Of a stretch of 64,000 bases of DNA, positions 1 through 13,200 are shown piece after piece; positions within the stretch are counted from its first letter, which is position 1; the number at the start of each line of letters is the position of its first letter. Under the pieces are notes generated by a model. That model worked only from the letters and a program-made list of their open reading frames with translations. It made no database searches and was not told the DNA's origin. This DNA comes from Opisthorchis felineus (lineage: Eukaryota; Platyhelminthes; Trematoda; Opisthorchiida; Opisthorchiidae). The DNA lies in contig SJOL01009509.1 of the NCBI GenBank assembly GCA_004794785.1, positions 423,057 through 487,056 of the forward strand, read 5' to 3'. Position numbers and translations under genes: made by a program.

Positions 1-125
1 GAAGCACCGGACTCGAGTTTCGCTCTTATTAGAGCCCAGCAGTGCATATTCTTGGCCGTGCCGGGGTTTGAACTTCGGACATCTGACATGCAAGGCGAGC
101 CTGTTACCACCATTCCACCAGCGAA
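1..125 (-). repeat. Possible tRNA-derived SINE fragment at the window edge
   Basis: On the minus strand a B-box-like segment (AAGTTCAAACCCC at about 61-74) follows an A-box-like GGTGGTAACAGG at about 107-118. Spacing fits a tRNA-derived head, but no acceptor-stem pairing is seen and the sequence differs from the main SINE family in this window. It may continue beyond the window. Confidence 0.35.
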
Positions 126-529
126 TTTTGGACGCATCTGAATTTTCACGTCTGAACAGGCGAACGTGTTCACACTTGAGCAATTGGATTGATGTACCTG
201 ACTCCTGGAACGACGACCCAGTAACTGTCCTGGCCGTGACGATAGAGTAATCCGCCTGTCAGGACTTCCCAGTCAGCTAGCACCACAGACGCTTGAAACC
301 TTCTGGGAATTTTTTTGATTTTATTGTGGGTGGTCGCAGGATATGTAGTGTTCACGTTACCTAAGTTTGGTGGAAACTTCGGATCAGTGCTGGTGAGGTA
401 CACTGAATGGCTTTTGAGGTAAACAAGATGAAGTGAATGCATTGAGTAAGCTACCTGGCTTAGTCGCGTGCTTCATACGTCAGTCGATCAACTTCTTCCT
501 CACACAGTCATGCGGCGAGTGGAAACGAG

Positions 530-720
530 CCAGGGGTTCTAAGCAACGAAAGATGGAAGATATTACCGGCGAACTCAGCTGTGCTGGACATTGCGGTCTC
601 CCTGAATGGGGGCCTCGAGACATTGGGAGATATGGCCCAGTCGTGTTCTCAATGGAGTGCGCACATTCAAGCTTGCATTCATAAGCCACATTCCCAAACT
701 CCACAATGAGGAGCCCACTA
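530..720 (+). mobile_element. Non-LTR retrotransposon fragment, C-terminal tail of the RT frame
   Basis: The translation contains LPEWGPRD and, in a shifted frame, LETLGDMAQSCSQWSAH, which match the extreme C-terminus of the LINE copies at 47180-47370 and 20640-20700 (pattern P.WGPRD...LETL.DMA...C.W). The piece is out of frame and lacks all catalytic domains, so it is an old remnant. Confidence 0.6.
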
Positions 721-1719
721 TCACTCCCATACTCAACGCCAACATTGCATTCCGTCAGCAATTATCCGATTCTGTCTTCCCCGAATCGCCGGCGAACGAA
801 ATTGTGATAGTTAAGACCACCGTAGAACGTATACAGGTTTTGCAGCTGGTAATGATGGTGATGAGCCCACTAACAACTACTAACTGCATAAACGCAAATA
901 ATTTCATGTTACCTTGTCCGTCGCTCATTTTCACCAGTCGTGTCGCCTTGTTGCGTACAGCAGTGCAAGTGTAAGAGAACAGCCCACTGGTGACGCCTCC
1001 GTCCCACCGGTATAAACTGCCTCATAGGTCTATCCTTAGGAACTGGCTACCCGTCCGTCTTGTGTCAGCGTTGATCGCAAAGCTTCGCATCACCTAACAA
1101 ACACAGCCTTATATACCCCTTCTAGCTCCGTGTCCGGTTCATGTGGTTTCCTTTGGCGTTCAAACTCTGAAGGACCCTGTTCTTGCACCTACACTGGACT
1201 CGCTTTCACGTGGTACGCACAGCCTGTCTGAAACAAGGTTGTAAAACACGTAGTTATCGAATCAACTGTCAGCTTATTATCGCTTTCCGTTGCGCACCTG
1301 TGACGATCCACTGTCCATCACGACCGCCTAAGCCGGACTTGTGCGTGTGCAGATTGAAGCCAGAGGAAACCATGGTGGAGGACCGCACAGATTCTGACTT
1401 GCAAATCGATCATCAGACGTGGGTATAGTGAGTGGAGCATTAATCGGGCAATCTAGTAGCCGGTTCCCTCTGAAGTTGTCGGGCATAAAGACCTTCTTGG
1501 CTGGTTATCTGTCAGTAGTCGCCTCTGCGTGATTCATTTTACAACTCTTCATGAGAACATTTCAGAAGCAAGGAGATAAACTTTGCTTGTTCGTTGTTTC
1601 TGCTCACCTTCCAACAGCCGTTGGCTCCGGTACTACCAAATACAGCTTTGAGCGCCCTGTTATGGCAGGCTAAAAGCTCTTACGTCGTCGTGGTTACTGT
1701 AGGTATGAATGCTTAAAGG
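721..1719. other. No gene seen; one short repeat match
   Basis: Short frames only, with uninformative composition. The stretch around 1480-1535 (AAGACCTTCTTGGCTG, then AGTAGTCGCCTCTGCG) resembles 25045-25100, so an unclassified dispersed repeat passes through here. Confidence 0.4.
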
Positions 1720-1935
1720 GGCAGATTTAGCGCTTTTGAGACGCGATTGAATGGTCTTCTTGGACTGGACTCGGAATGAACGGACAACCTGTAATAGTTA
1801 TTTGCTAACCATAAAGTGTTTTTGTGCAGTACTACGTCCCGAAGTTGCCCTGTTCCATGATGTTCTCCACATGCGAGCTGGTGCAAGTCGCAAGTCGACC
1901 GCATTGCCCTCAGCCGCAGGTGGTGCGGATTAGTT
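1720..1935 (+). mobile_element. LINE fragment, end of endonuclease domain
   Basis: The bases from the TGGACTGGACTCGG region to the end (GCAGTACTACGTCCCGAAGTTGCC, then CGGATTAG) parallel 27050-27260 of the larger LINE copy. There the peptide reads as the segment after GDLNA (R.D.GER.LQLC, then a Q(I/L)DHIAI-like end). Here the matching peptides lie in more than one frame. It is a decayed fragment of the same family with no active-site motifs left. Confidence 0.55.
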
Positions 1936-3983
1936 GATAAACATTCACCTAGCTCTGGGACTCATATGATGACCCATTTCATGCATTTTTTCGTTCTCTT
2001 CTTTCTTTGCTCCTCGCGGGGCATGCACAGTCTCCTGTGACGTCTCTCAGCCAACCCTTGTACACAAATGACCTCTCGCGGAATATAGTTTACACACACG
2101 TGCGAGGCACTTGGTATTCTGTTTGCGAAACACCACAATAAGCTCTATCAGAGCATTAGGTCCGAGGTAAGACTAATCTCACCTGAGATTCGGTGGCTCA
2201 TTCTGGCTGGTTACGAACATAGTGCACGTTGGCGGAATACCAGATGTGAAGTGACGAGTTTCCGCACTGACTGAGAAGTTTGGCAAAAACCTCTGGCAAC
2301 ACCTGATAGCTGCTTTACTTTTTCCATGCAAGGGATTCCAAAAGCCCTTCATGACGAAAATAGCTTACTCACCTCCAGCAAGGACCCAGTGCTCGGACCG
2401 TTGGGCCGATCACTTTGAGCAGCAATACAGCTGATCACCTGATGTTGTTTAACCGGACTCCAGGCCGGTAACAGAAACCTACATTTTGAATGTGAGACTT
2501 TGGAAGCATGCGAATGCATCTATTCTCTCAAACCTGTCCAAGTTGCTGGATGAATTATTGCTGCATTTCTTTAATATTATACTACTTGTAAGGTTAAGAA
2601 AAACTGGACAGTCAACTACCAGTTCCATCGTTTTTGGCATCACCAGATGGTGTTGTCGGGAGACAGCTGGAATTCAGGTGTTTCTCGTTTATAGTAGTCT
2701 TCTACTGGGTATGCTGCGCACGAAGTGCCGCATGTTTTGGTTGGGGCGTTATTTTCGGATGCAAACCGAAAGGTGGGAAACCTGTGACTTAGCAGAAGGG
2801 GACGAAGGAGGTCGCGGAACATCTGGGCGATGTGGGTGGACCCCAACGTAACTCTCCCTGTGCTCGGCTAGAAACAGTGAAAGATGTCAGCAAACCGAAA
2901 CTCGTCGCGTTCGTTGCACTGAGTGTTGGATGGGTGGGCACCTCATGTGTTTCTACGAGACTACCTACAAGCGTGGTCTTTCTCTCATTTTTATCTTCAT
3001 ACATCAGGGCTTTCTTGTAGTGAATCACTTCAGCACCGGCTTTGCCATTGGTGTTGATGATGGTACTATTATCATTTTCGGATGCAACTCTCTGTTCACC
3101 TGGCGGTTACTTGGACATTTCGTTGCGTGTCGCCAATCGATCGTGGACCAGAGTACATGATAATACGGGCTTACAAGCTACGTGGAATGCCTTAGTATCT
3201 GCCTTTTTGGGCAAGCTGTTCTGGTCGCTTGGTTATTCTGACCACTGTGTTGTACTTATCTTGCTGTGACTGAGAGGATAAGCCGACTGTGCGAATTTCG
3301 CAGATCTCAACTGCGCACGATGTACGGTGATCGGTGGCGGGATTGGCACAAGTGATAACCCAATGCTGTTTGTATTGTAGACAGATAAAAAAAAGAATTT
3401 GAACGCCTCATATGACCGTATGGAGCCGCGACTTCGGTCGACTTTTACGACGACGACACCAACTACCATGTTATCACACGCACTTGACCATTTTCAACCC
3501 AAATACCAGGGGCGCATCACCTATTTTCTGGTGATACTCCTATGCTGATTTGGCGGATGTGCGTTGTTCGTTATTACTCTTTAAATGTTTGTCGGGTGGT
3601 CTTCGTACTTTGCGAGGACATCACGATTGTTGTGATTGTGTGTTTTCGTTTACCCCCATTCTTTTAAGCCAGAAAAGCGAGTACTATAAATCATTCAATC
3701 CACCAACTAGGAGGCTAGAATACACAACCGTTAATGGACGCATCCCTCCCCCGAAATGGCACACTTTCACTAGAACTCGTTGCCAGCTGCGAGCTGGCAA
3801 GTGTGCTCTTGGAGCAAATAGCCAATACCGGCTTTTATTGCGCCTACGTGTTCATCCAATACGATCCAAGAGGGACACCTGCGTTTGCTTTTCTGTTCAG
3901 AAAAATTCCTGCATTTTCTTGGCATTTGCTCCCTTGTTTGTTATATATCTTTGTTCCATTCTTCTGTTCACATCAAGAGCCTT
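1936..3983. other. Upstream region of GALNT, no gene identified
   Basis: Frames up to about 150 codons occur (for example 3550-3999) but show no domain, no repeat with other parts of the window and no splice-consistent conservation. A promoter for GALNT may lie here or further upstream; no TATA or CpG-rich signal stands out. Confidence 0.5.
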
Positions 3984-3993
3984 ATTTTTCCAG
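3984..3993 (+). promoter_or_regulatory. Candidate splice acceptor just upstream of the GALNT start
   Basis: A pyrimidine run ending TTTTTCCAG lies 24 bases before the ATG at 4018. It could be the acceptor for a 5' untranslated exon or for spliced-leader trans-splicing, which is known in trematodes. Only the sequence fit is seen; no leader or upstream exon is identifiable in the window. Confidence 0.35.
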
Positions 3994-4017
3994 TTATAGT
4001 GTGTCTAACGCCGCCGA

Positions 4018-4285
4018 ATGCGGCTTTACTGGCATTGGAGGCGCTCCATTCTCGTACTTTTACCCCTGGTCCTGTTCGTCATTGTCATAATCCACCATTC
4101 TCCCTCCGGTACTCGAAGCCTTGCTGGTGATGACCTACCTCCAAATGGTGTCTTCCATGTCCCTCCTCCCCCAGAAGCACCAGATTCGCTTGGAAAAGTG
4201 CCTGTTTTAGCTCGACCAAAAGAACTTTCTGGCCTTATCCCCTCTTATCCTCCTCCGAAAAGTGATCAGAATTCGGTTGGTCCAG
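4018..4285 (+). CDS. GALNT: GALNT exon 1: cytosolic tail, membrane anchor, stem
   Basis: Encodes residues 1-89 and the first base of codon 90. The start has a short basic tail ([10 protein letters not shown]), then a hydrophobic run of about 15 residues and a stem rich in Pro: the type II layout expected of a Golgi glycosyltransferase. The ATG at 4018 is chosen because it directly precedes the anchor and because the exon ends SVGPG at a GTAGGT donor (4286), matching the GPGE junction common in the family. The stem is not conserved in sequence, so the assignment rests on topology and on perfect splicing phase with exon 2. Confidence 0.85.
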
Positions 4286-7200
4286 GTAGGTAGACCTTCC
4301 CTTTTCTGTCTGCCTGCGCTGATGTTACTCACGGGGTTTGATCCGCCTACACTTATTTAATGCACTTTTTAGATGTGGCCCTCCCGGAACTTTTTTCAGG
4401 AAGTGATGTTTTCGTTCCATGATTGTCGAGATTCTTCGCATCCTGACAGCACCGTTAACACACTCTGTGTTCATGTTGTAGCAGATGCACGGAGACACAT
4501 TTGTCGACCAGTACCATACTGTACATGTGTGTACATGCCAATTCACCCGCTCTTGTATTGGTAGTCACTTTGTCAGGACAATCTGATGAGGGTAGACAAG
4601 TCTTTAAATTTTTCCAGATGCTAGTAACGAAAACAAAACAAGATTTGTTCCGTTTATTATGAATATGTCGTGCAAATGGTCCTTATCGTAAATTGACTCT
4701 CTGTGGCTCCAGCCCCTCTGCTACACCACAAAACCATGGGCTTACGGTGAAGGCTACTATTTCATGCCATTTTTGATTACTTTTTAAAGTGGCAATTCAC
4801 CTCCCTCCCGCACACGTTGGCTTTAACTGCACTGGTTGTTGGCGCCCAATCTGATCTGACTTTAGCTATCTAGTCGGTAGGAACGCCTGGTGACAATACA
4901 CTTTCATATAACTTCAAAAGCACGTATGTCCAGAGCGATGTCCCAAGGTCCCGTTTTTACGCATCGGACTTATATTGGCTGTCTTCTAACAACCAGGTAT
5001 TCTTCCCCTGGTGAAACAGTGAAGCACAAAGGAGCTGCAACGGGTTTGTTTAGGAAAACCGCACATACTAGAAGTAAAAATAGATCAGGACCACAAGCTT
5101 TGTTTGATAGCACTTTGACTATATTTACCTGTGTTGTATGTGTTGCTCATGTATCAAGAGAACCACACCCACCTATGTGTTACGTCAACGTCCAAAAGTG
5201 TGGATGGATCTGTAGGGCCACTGCGGTCATATTTAAGCTATATCAAGATTACCCGTTTTCAAATTTGGCAAATCGTGATCCCCTTAGCTCCATGTGCACG
5301 GAAGGGGGTAGTGGGGCTTGGGAGTCCCCCATTTTATGTGCTTATCAAATTAAAAGGACCAGGACTGTAGACGGTTGAGAAATCTGCAGAAAACATTGAT
5401 GTGATAATATCATCGAAAGAACTACCTCTTCGCCCTGGCACACACGAAGCCGGTACTCGATGGTTCGACTTTGACTAAATAGACCATCGGCTTCGGGAAG
5501 AAAAGCCTACTGCCCGCTGCATCGCAGGTCAGACTTTTGAGTCAGAGGCTAGTGGCATGGTCCCCGAACGAAACCCTATATCCTCCCACTGCCTCGTCGG
5601 TCAGACTTCTAAGTCAAAGGCTCAAGGTGGGGTACCTCAACCAACTCCCCTTCCTCGGCCTGGGCAACCGGGAAGTATCATTTGCCCGCACAGTTCTTTG
5701 TCCACCGATGTCCCTCCTCATTCTCTTTCCACCACACAGGCAAATATTGCCCGGTCATTTGACCGTCACTTGTCCGACCGATGGCCCTTATGCTCACGCT
5801 GCCTGTTAACAGTAAAAAATGACACCTTGCTGAATCCACGAGATCCTTTCTGTATAGCAGCTTATAACGTCCGTACTCTATGTCAAATTCGCAAGCAGAA
5901 AATGCTCGCGGGAACTTTGTACTCCCTTAAGATTGATGTTGTGTCTCCGAAACACGCATACAAGACTTAATCGTGGTTATGTATCTCAGAACGCCAAGGA
6001 CGAACTCAGATCTTTCACATTTCTCCCTCGATGTGTCCGGTGATGCAGAAGTGATGACTCGTGGAATATATGGTGTGGGAGTTGCACTCAGCCACAGAGT
6101 TGAACGTGCTTTGCTGGATTTGATCTCACTGAACAGTCGTCTTTGCGCCGTTCGGTTATCCAGCTCAATCAGGCTCACTGCCTCTCGACATAAGAAACGG
6201 TGCCTGTTTGTAGTGTCCACAGATACCCCAACGGACTGCAGTTCTGATACTGAGAACGATACTTTCTATCGAGAGTTATCCGGGCTCTTTCGTCGAGCAA
6301 GAGGCGCTGACACTGTGATCCTTGCGGGCGATATGAATGCCCAAGTCGGTCATTGGAGTTCTCTGGAATCACATCTGGGCGGTTGGTTCGGAATCGATGC
6401 TCGTCGCACAGACAACGGAAAGCGAATCCTCCAGCTGTGTGTGATCATGAACCGTTTCTGGCCAGAACTTTCAGCATAAACGTTCGCTCCTTCAATGACA
6501 CTCGTGCAATCAAGCTATTGCCTTCAATTCATCGCTCCCCTTCCAATCTCCCCAATTAAAAATCCACAGGCGACCCTGTATTTACGCATCAACAATATAT
6601 GAGCTACCGCCTTAAATGCGCAGCTATCTGCCCCACCTCTCCAAATCATTTGGGAACGAAACTGTGGCAGCTATAACCACTGTACGGCAAGTACGCGGTT
6701 CTTACAGCTTGCCCGCTGGGCAAGCTTGTATGTAGCGAAGATACTGGTGTTCACAAATGATGTCAAGCTAAAAGCCGAGCGTTGCGGTAAAACGCACATA
6801 TCTCTCAGTATAATGAAGGTAAGGAAGGAACAGCGATCTACTGAAGTCATTTGGAGTTATACCAAAAGCTGCGATCAGGTAGATAACCGCCACAGCAGAA
6901 AGGGAAGGGTACGAATCAATTCAATGGGCAAATCAGTTTGATGTTACTGTTTGAGATATCTGAAGCAATAGATTCCAAGTAATTTCCCCAAATGTTCGTT
7001 GCCTATGCCGACTGTCGGAATCTTCCAAAGCAGCTCACCAATGGGAGATCTTCCAAAAGCAGCTTCATCCCATAAGTGCACTTTTTCCGAACGTTTCTGT
7101 AATTTCTCCCCCGTTCCGAAATGACACCGTTCGTTTAGTCGGTGCTCAAAACCACTGGGCTAGGGTTATCGGCGTGGTTACCGTGAAGTATAAGTACCTC

Positions 7201-10200
7201 AGTCGTTTTATTGAACGAACACTACTCATAAGGTTGCTGAAAACTTTTCAACAGGTTTCGTCCTTTGGGCTCATAACGTAGGTTTAATTCTTTGTAGTTG
7301 TATTATTTCTGTTGAATCTAACAAACTCAGTGTACGAATTTAAAAGGCCCGAATCATGTTTGCCAATTTGCATCATATGTAACATCCGAAACACATATCT
7401 TTGGGCTTCAAGCGTCGCGTGTACCAGGCCACAGTAAGGGCTGTGTTTTTGTATGGACTCTGAGGGCAACTGCTCTGAGGTGTCTTCAGGTTTTTGACCA
7501 CCGATGCCTCATAAACGCTGAGAGTTTCCGATGGCCTCAACCAATTCGGAACGACCTCATTAGAAAACAGCTACTTGGTTGTGTGGCGGAAAATATAGTG
7601 CACCATCAACTACGGTGGCTCGTTACTGTGCTAAGTAGGCGGAATCATCGTCAACCGAGACGAGTGTTGTTCTCCGCCCCCTCTTTACAGTGGCGCAAAC
7701 TGCGAGGTGGCACTTTGTATGACTTGGCAGACGGGTTAGAAAGAGTTTAAAAAGGGCTTGGGTGTTGCTGGTACTATTCGACTTCCAGGATGGGGTTCCC
7801 GTGAGCCCCCCGCTCTTGGCTGGCCAATCCATATCAGATTTATTGATCGCTTGGGTGTGTAAGCACCTGCTGAGTCCCTTCCAAGACTTAATACAATTAA
7901 GTAAATTTTGTTGGATGAACGGAAGTTAAACATTAGTGTCAACACGGATTTTTCATTTTCTGATGGAGATAGTAATAATAATAATAATAATAATAATGAC
8001 AATAACAAGTAAAAAAGGGAATTTTGGCTACCGCAACTGTGTATGGAGTGGTACATCTGTTTATGTGTATGTAGGCCTGCGACAGTGGTAGACGTTACTT
8101 TTCCTAATCACCATCTTCTATGGGGGACAAAAGAAATCAAGCCAGGCTAGAATTAGAATGCCACACGAGTGTGATTTGGATTCGGCTATTCAGTAATTTG
8201 TAGGTCAAGAACCGTTTGGTAATTCTCATTTGTGTATGAGAATGACCCACGTGAACACCAGACATTCGAGAGTGTTAAGTCTGCCGCCGCCAACATCACC
8301 CTTCGCATAAATTATGTATCTTAATTGTTAGGTTGGCTTCGCCCTATGGACCATCAGTCAGACTTGTGGGTGCTTTTAGAACTGTCCTCTTCTATTCACC
8401 CACCGGTTTTTCAGTTGGGTTTGCACTGGATTGTAAGTTGTTCGGATAGTTGCACACGCAGCACAGTGTAGATCGCATGTGGCGCTTTTTGTTCAGCGCG
8501 ACCGGGTTTGACCATGCGAGTTCCAAGTTAGCAGCTAAAGCTTTTGGCCTGATAGCAATCGTTTCGACCACAGGATGCGCAGTTCAATAGATTAGGTTTA
8601 AGTCGTTTAGCGGTAACACCCTTTCCGTACCCGGTTGCCATGCCACCCAAAGGAAAAACGAGAGCTGAGATACTGTCAGGTTGCCGAAGCCTAGACAGAA
8701 GCAGTAGAAACGCTGAGATTGGGTTCGAACCACGGACCTTGCGATCAGTAAGTTTGCACCTTAACCACTGGTCTATCTGGAGTTCCAGACTAGGTTTGGT
8801 TTCCCCCTTTTTCACGACATCCTCACTTAGCGATGCAGGCTTGTTGTTTTCACATTTTACCGAACTTACAGTCTCCGAGTGCTGTCTTTCATGTCAGTCG
8901 CGGCACATAGGCTCTTCGTTTCTGTGACATTAGATCACTTATCTGTCACGCCTGACTGCCTTTTTTCTAATCAGTAGTTTCTGGAGTCGACGGCGTCTGG
9001 ATATTGAAGGCCAAATGGTCTACAACACTGTACAGTATTCTGGAGTCTCCACATATATGGTTAGTTGCAAACCCCGAGATTATCCTAATGTGCGAGTCAA
9101 CATACAGGAGAATCTCTGGTGGACCACTTTATAAATAACTCTACGGTTCAATTGGCTACTCTGTAGCCTAGTGGTGTGGCGTTTGCTGCTACCATGTAAG
9201 ATGACGAGAGTTCAATTTTATCTATCCGACTTATGGACCCATCCTCCCAACTTGTCGATTGCACTCTTTGTTCACTCATACGTCCTCTAGCACGTTTAGT
9301 CACGCTTTAGGAGACGATCTAGTAATGCATCATCGTACGTTCTTTAAAATCAGGCGTTTTTCTTTCAAAGGCACCACTGCAAGGAAGCACTGGACGGGAG
9401 TCTTCCGGTAGAGATTCCGAGGGATGAGTTTTGGTGGGTGGATGTTGAGGTCTTCTGCGTCCCACGAACTAGAGCCCATACAGAAATTGCCGCTTTTACG
9501 GTCCGCATCACTAATCCATTATCCCGTTTCCAAGAATGCGACATTTTTGACATAACTGCCTTCTCTCATTGCATGAAAACTCAGAAAAATGTCGAACAAG
9601 TATTGGACTGTCCCGTTCTGACTGAAGTTTTCGAATAGGGGAATCAGACCTTTCTATTTTCGTTCACCTTCCGACACCATTTGGAAGTCACGCTGAAGTG
9701 TCTGAAAATATAGGTCTTATATCACCAACCGATGTATGTTCCCTGAGTGATCTGGTTTTTTCTTCACTCCATGTAGTTTAAGGTGTCAGTCCATATTCTT
9801 CTGCGTTCAGGGTGCGGTGAAACTCATGGCTTCACATTAGAGCTTCTGTCTTAGTAGGTATTGTTGTTGTTTTATGATATCGAAGGACTGTCGTCGGTGT
9901 CAATTCTGTTAATTTTTCCCTCATGACCCTCGGAGTGACTTTTAGTAGCGGTGCGCCACGTGTTCAGGTAAGCAAGGCGCACTCGCCAAATTAGTGGGTA
10001 AAATGTGAAAATTTATCTTCCTTCCTGAAAAATATGTATGATTTTGTATAGGTGAATTTGTACGAACGCACCTGTGCAGCATACTATGCTGCGGCAACCT
10101 TTTTAGTTGGTATGAAGTTTCTTGGACCACAACATCCCTTTAGCGGCGTTTGTCTGATTGTTTATAGGCAGTGGACAATGTAAGCCATGCACGCCATCGG

Positions 10201-13200
10201 TTGAGTTCGGCATTTGATCAAGCAGCTGTCTACCCGTACAGCGTCTTTTCGTTCAGTTCCCTCGCTGGTCCGGGATGGCGTGTGAATCGCAACAAACAGG
10301 ATAGAAAACGTCAATGTGCAAACACGGAAATCGAAAGACGAAACGGTGTGCCGTCCACCATCCCCCGCCAGACACATCGTCCATGTCAGTAGGGGTCATG
10401 TCTTAAGTAGATGGGTGACAATCGTACTACGAAGCTAGGTACAAACGCCTGGCAGTCATCCTAGTTCTATCTACTGAAACTTTTCTCTTAGTACCCACTT
10501 CCCGCAAGCTTCGTTATGTCCCGACCCTAGACTGAGTGAATTTTGATAAGGTTAGAGCCCAGATCTGTTCATCATGGTGTTCACATCTAATAAGCATCAA
10601 CTAGTTGTGGCCGCAGCAGATGGGCTTTGGATGATAGACCGTTTGTTTCCACAGGACATTGTCTGTAGGCGGCTTGCCTAGTGCACACCGACCCATCGGA
10701 ACATTGACGCAGTTCATACTGTGTTCGCCTTTATCACCTTGCATACCCCCCCACACACACATACGTTTCAGCTGTACCGCGCTATTGAAAACCCAACGCT
10801 TTTAATCACATCATCAACGGATTCCACCGAATACAGCTAGAAGCATTTGGGGGTAGTGATGTGAGTTGAATTGAGAGGCTGTTGAAAGTACGCAAGGTTG
10901 GAAGCATAGTGTTTTACTAAGCGATGGGGCCTCGTGCTGAAGCAATGAACCTTACGATTCTTTGCATAGAGCACTTGCTTTCTAGGGTTTTGCCAAATTT
11001 TTGTTAACGGAGCTACACATGTACCAAAGTGCGCTAGATCCGCAAGCAAGTTTAACTCGAGGGTGCCACTCGATTGATACTGAGAGCTGTCACCGTGATC
11101 TAGATTGGATTGTTTTTCTCTTGATTACGACTGATTAAACTTGGGTATTTGGAACTTCAGTAGTCAGGACTTCTGGCCCTTATAGAGGGAGTTGCTGAGT
11201 CACATCGTTGCTCTAGGATTACTTATCTATGATTAGTTCGTGGCGGCTTCTGGACCTCGTCGTAGTGCAGCCGTTTGTGGGCTATATTGGGGGGGGGGTC
11301 CCATAGTCTCATGTCAGGTTGGTCATTGGGGAAATCCGACGAGCAGTCTCCTCCGAGTTAGCTTTTGGGACATGTGTGGAGACTTTTAGAAACGTGCACT
11401 GTTTCGCTGCCTTGACCTCAGGTTTTCGGGCTAAGAGCTTTGGTGCTGTGGTGTCGTCAGCGATACGCGCTTTATACTAACTTTTCAATGTCAGTCGAAC
11501 TTTGGGACACAAAAGTCCTTTGGACGCTCAATTGAAGGGGCTCCTGAATTGTGTGCACGATTGGTTCTATTCACGTTTTTATTTCCTTGTATCCATTGAT
11601 TGGCTGTTTTCGAACGCAGCTTGTGAGATAAAAACGAGATGTCTTCTAGCAATGTTAGTCGCAATCGTACTTCGTCGTGTCATCTCAATCGTTTATTTCA
11701 AAATATGGATCCTGTTTTCTTATTACAGGTGAAGGTGCGGTTCCTTATCTAGTGAACCGGAGCGCTCTTTCAGTGGAAGAACAGGCCAAGTACGATAAGG
11801 GATTTCAGGACAATGCATTCAATCAATACGCCAGCGACAGAATCAGTGTCCGTCGTTACATACCCGACTTTCGTAATGGCGCGTAAGTGTTGCTTGTTGC
11901 GGTTTCACGCTCAGTGCATTCTGTATGTTTTCGCGGATTTGGTCTCGTCCGTTTTGCCATGCCTCAGTCATTGCGAAAACGAAGAACATCTAGTCGTTTG
12001 TCACGTTTGGGTCACTTTTTTGGTTTTGAGGTTAGGTTGGTAAGGTCCCTCGCAGAATTCCGGGGTTTCTGACACACGATGTCCCATGTTTTAACCAAAC
12101 CGTTTAGGTTAGCTTGGTTTGTCTTTTTCAGTCTGGAAAACTGATCCCGCCGACGAATTCATCAATGCATATGATCAAAACCTTTCGTTTTTTGTTACGT
12201 CTTGTTCTGTGAGCATCTGAGTGGATTTATCCGTGTTCTTTCTCATCACTTGTCGAATATGAATTTAGCGAAATACACTCATTTGTAAAACAAGCGGAAG
12301 AGTCAAGTGAATCCCACTCAATCGTTCGTTTGCGATATTCTCCAACTGAATGTGCTTCACATAGTCCACGTATTTTTGCAGCTGGCACAATATTGTTGAT
12401 GCAACAAGCTACTCATTAGGTGGCTGAAAATTCTTTGGCGGCTCACTACTGGTTTCGCACTTCTTGGGTGGCGTAACGTACGTCTTCTCAAGCACAGACT
12501 CACAGCTTGCCCCGCCGTCCTAATAAGAATGACCCATCCAAACAATACAGCGGGAGACCGGCCTGGTCAATGGACTGTTGTTAGGCCACTGGACATAGGG
12601 CTTTAGAAGGTGACATAGCAACATAAGAACAATTCTAGCATTACGAATGGCTTCACCTTTTTGTGTGTTTCGTAAGCACCAATCAGTTAGATTTGAATTT
12701 GTGCTGGATGTAGCTATTCCGGGAACTTCATCGCGGCTTATCTGTTAGGTTTGACAGAACCGACCACGTGATGGTTTGGTTAACTTACTTCGCCGTTGGC
12801 TGTAAGACCATGCGTTGATTTTGAGGGTGGCGCGTATAAGTGCACACAAGCGTAAAAGTGTTTACGTGTTGATGGAAGTCATCTCACTAACTAGTCGATA
12901 TGTGCTACAAATTCATATACCTAGATTTCACCCTTGAGCAACAGTGCTAATAACACTGTTGGCTCACTAGTGATTCAAAACAGTGTTAATTTTTAATCCA
13001 CCGGTTGGAAGAGTCATGATTTGTGACGTTTGCTTTCGGAGTTGTTAGCTTAAACAAATACTGAGGAAAGAGCGAAAGCGGGAATGTACGCACAAAGTTA
13101 CGGCTGCTTTTTGTTTAGTTTTGCGGCCTGCTTGTCAGTTTCCTTCTTTGGAAGGTAACACACGAGTTCCTCACGACCGTCAAGAAATTATTTTTCAGTT

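Noticed and set aside
3550..3999. 149-codon open frame upstream of GALNT
   Set aside because: Cys/Phe/Leu-rich, no motif, overlaps two other long frames; typical of chance frames here.
4890..5378. 162-codon open frame in intron 1
   Set aside because: No family pattern, no repeat partner, no splice context.
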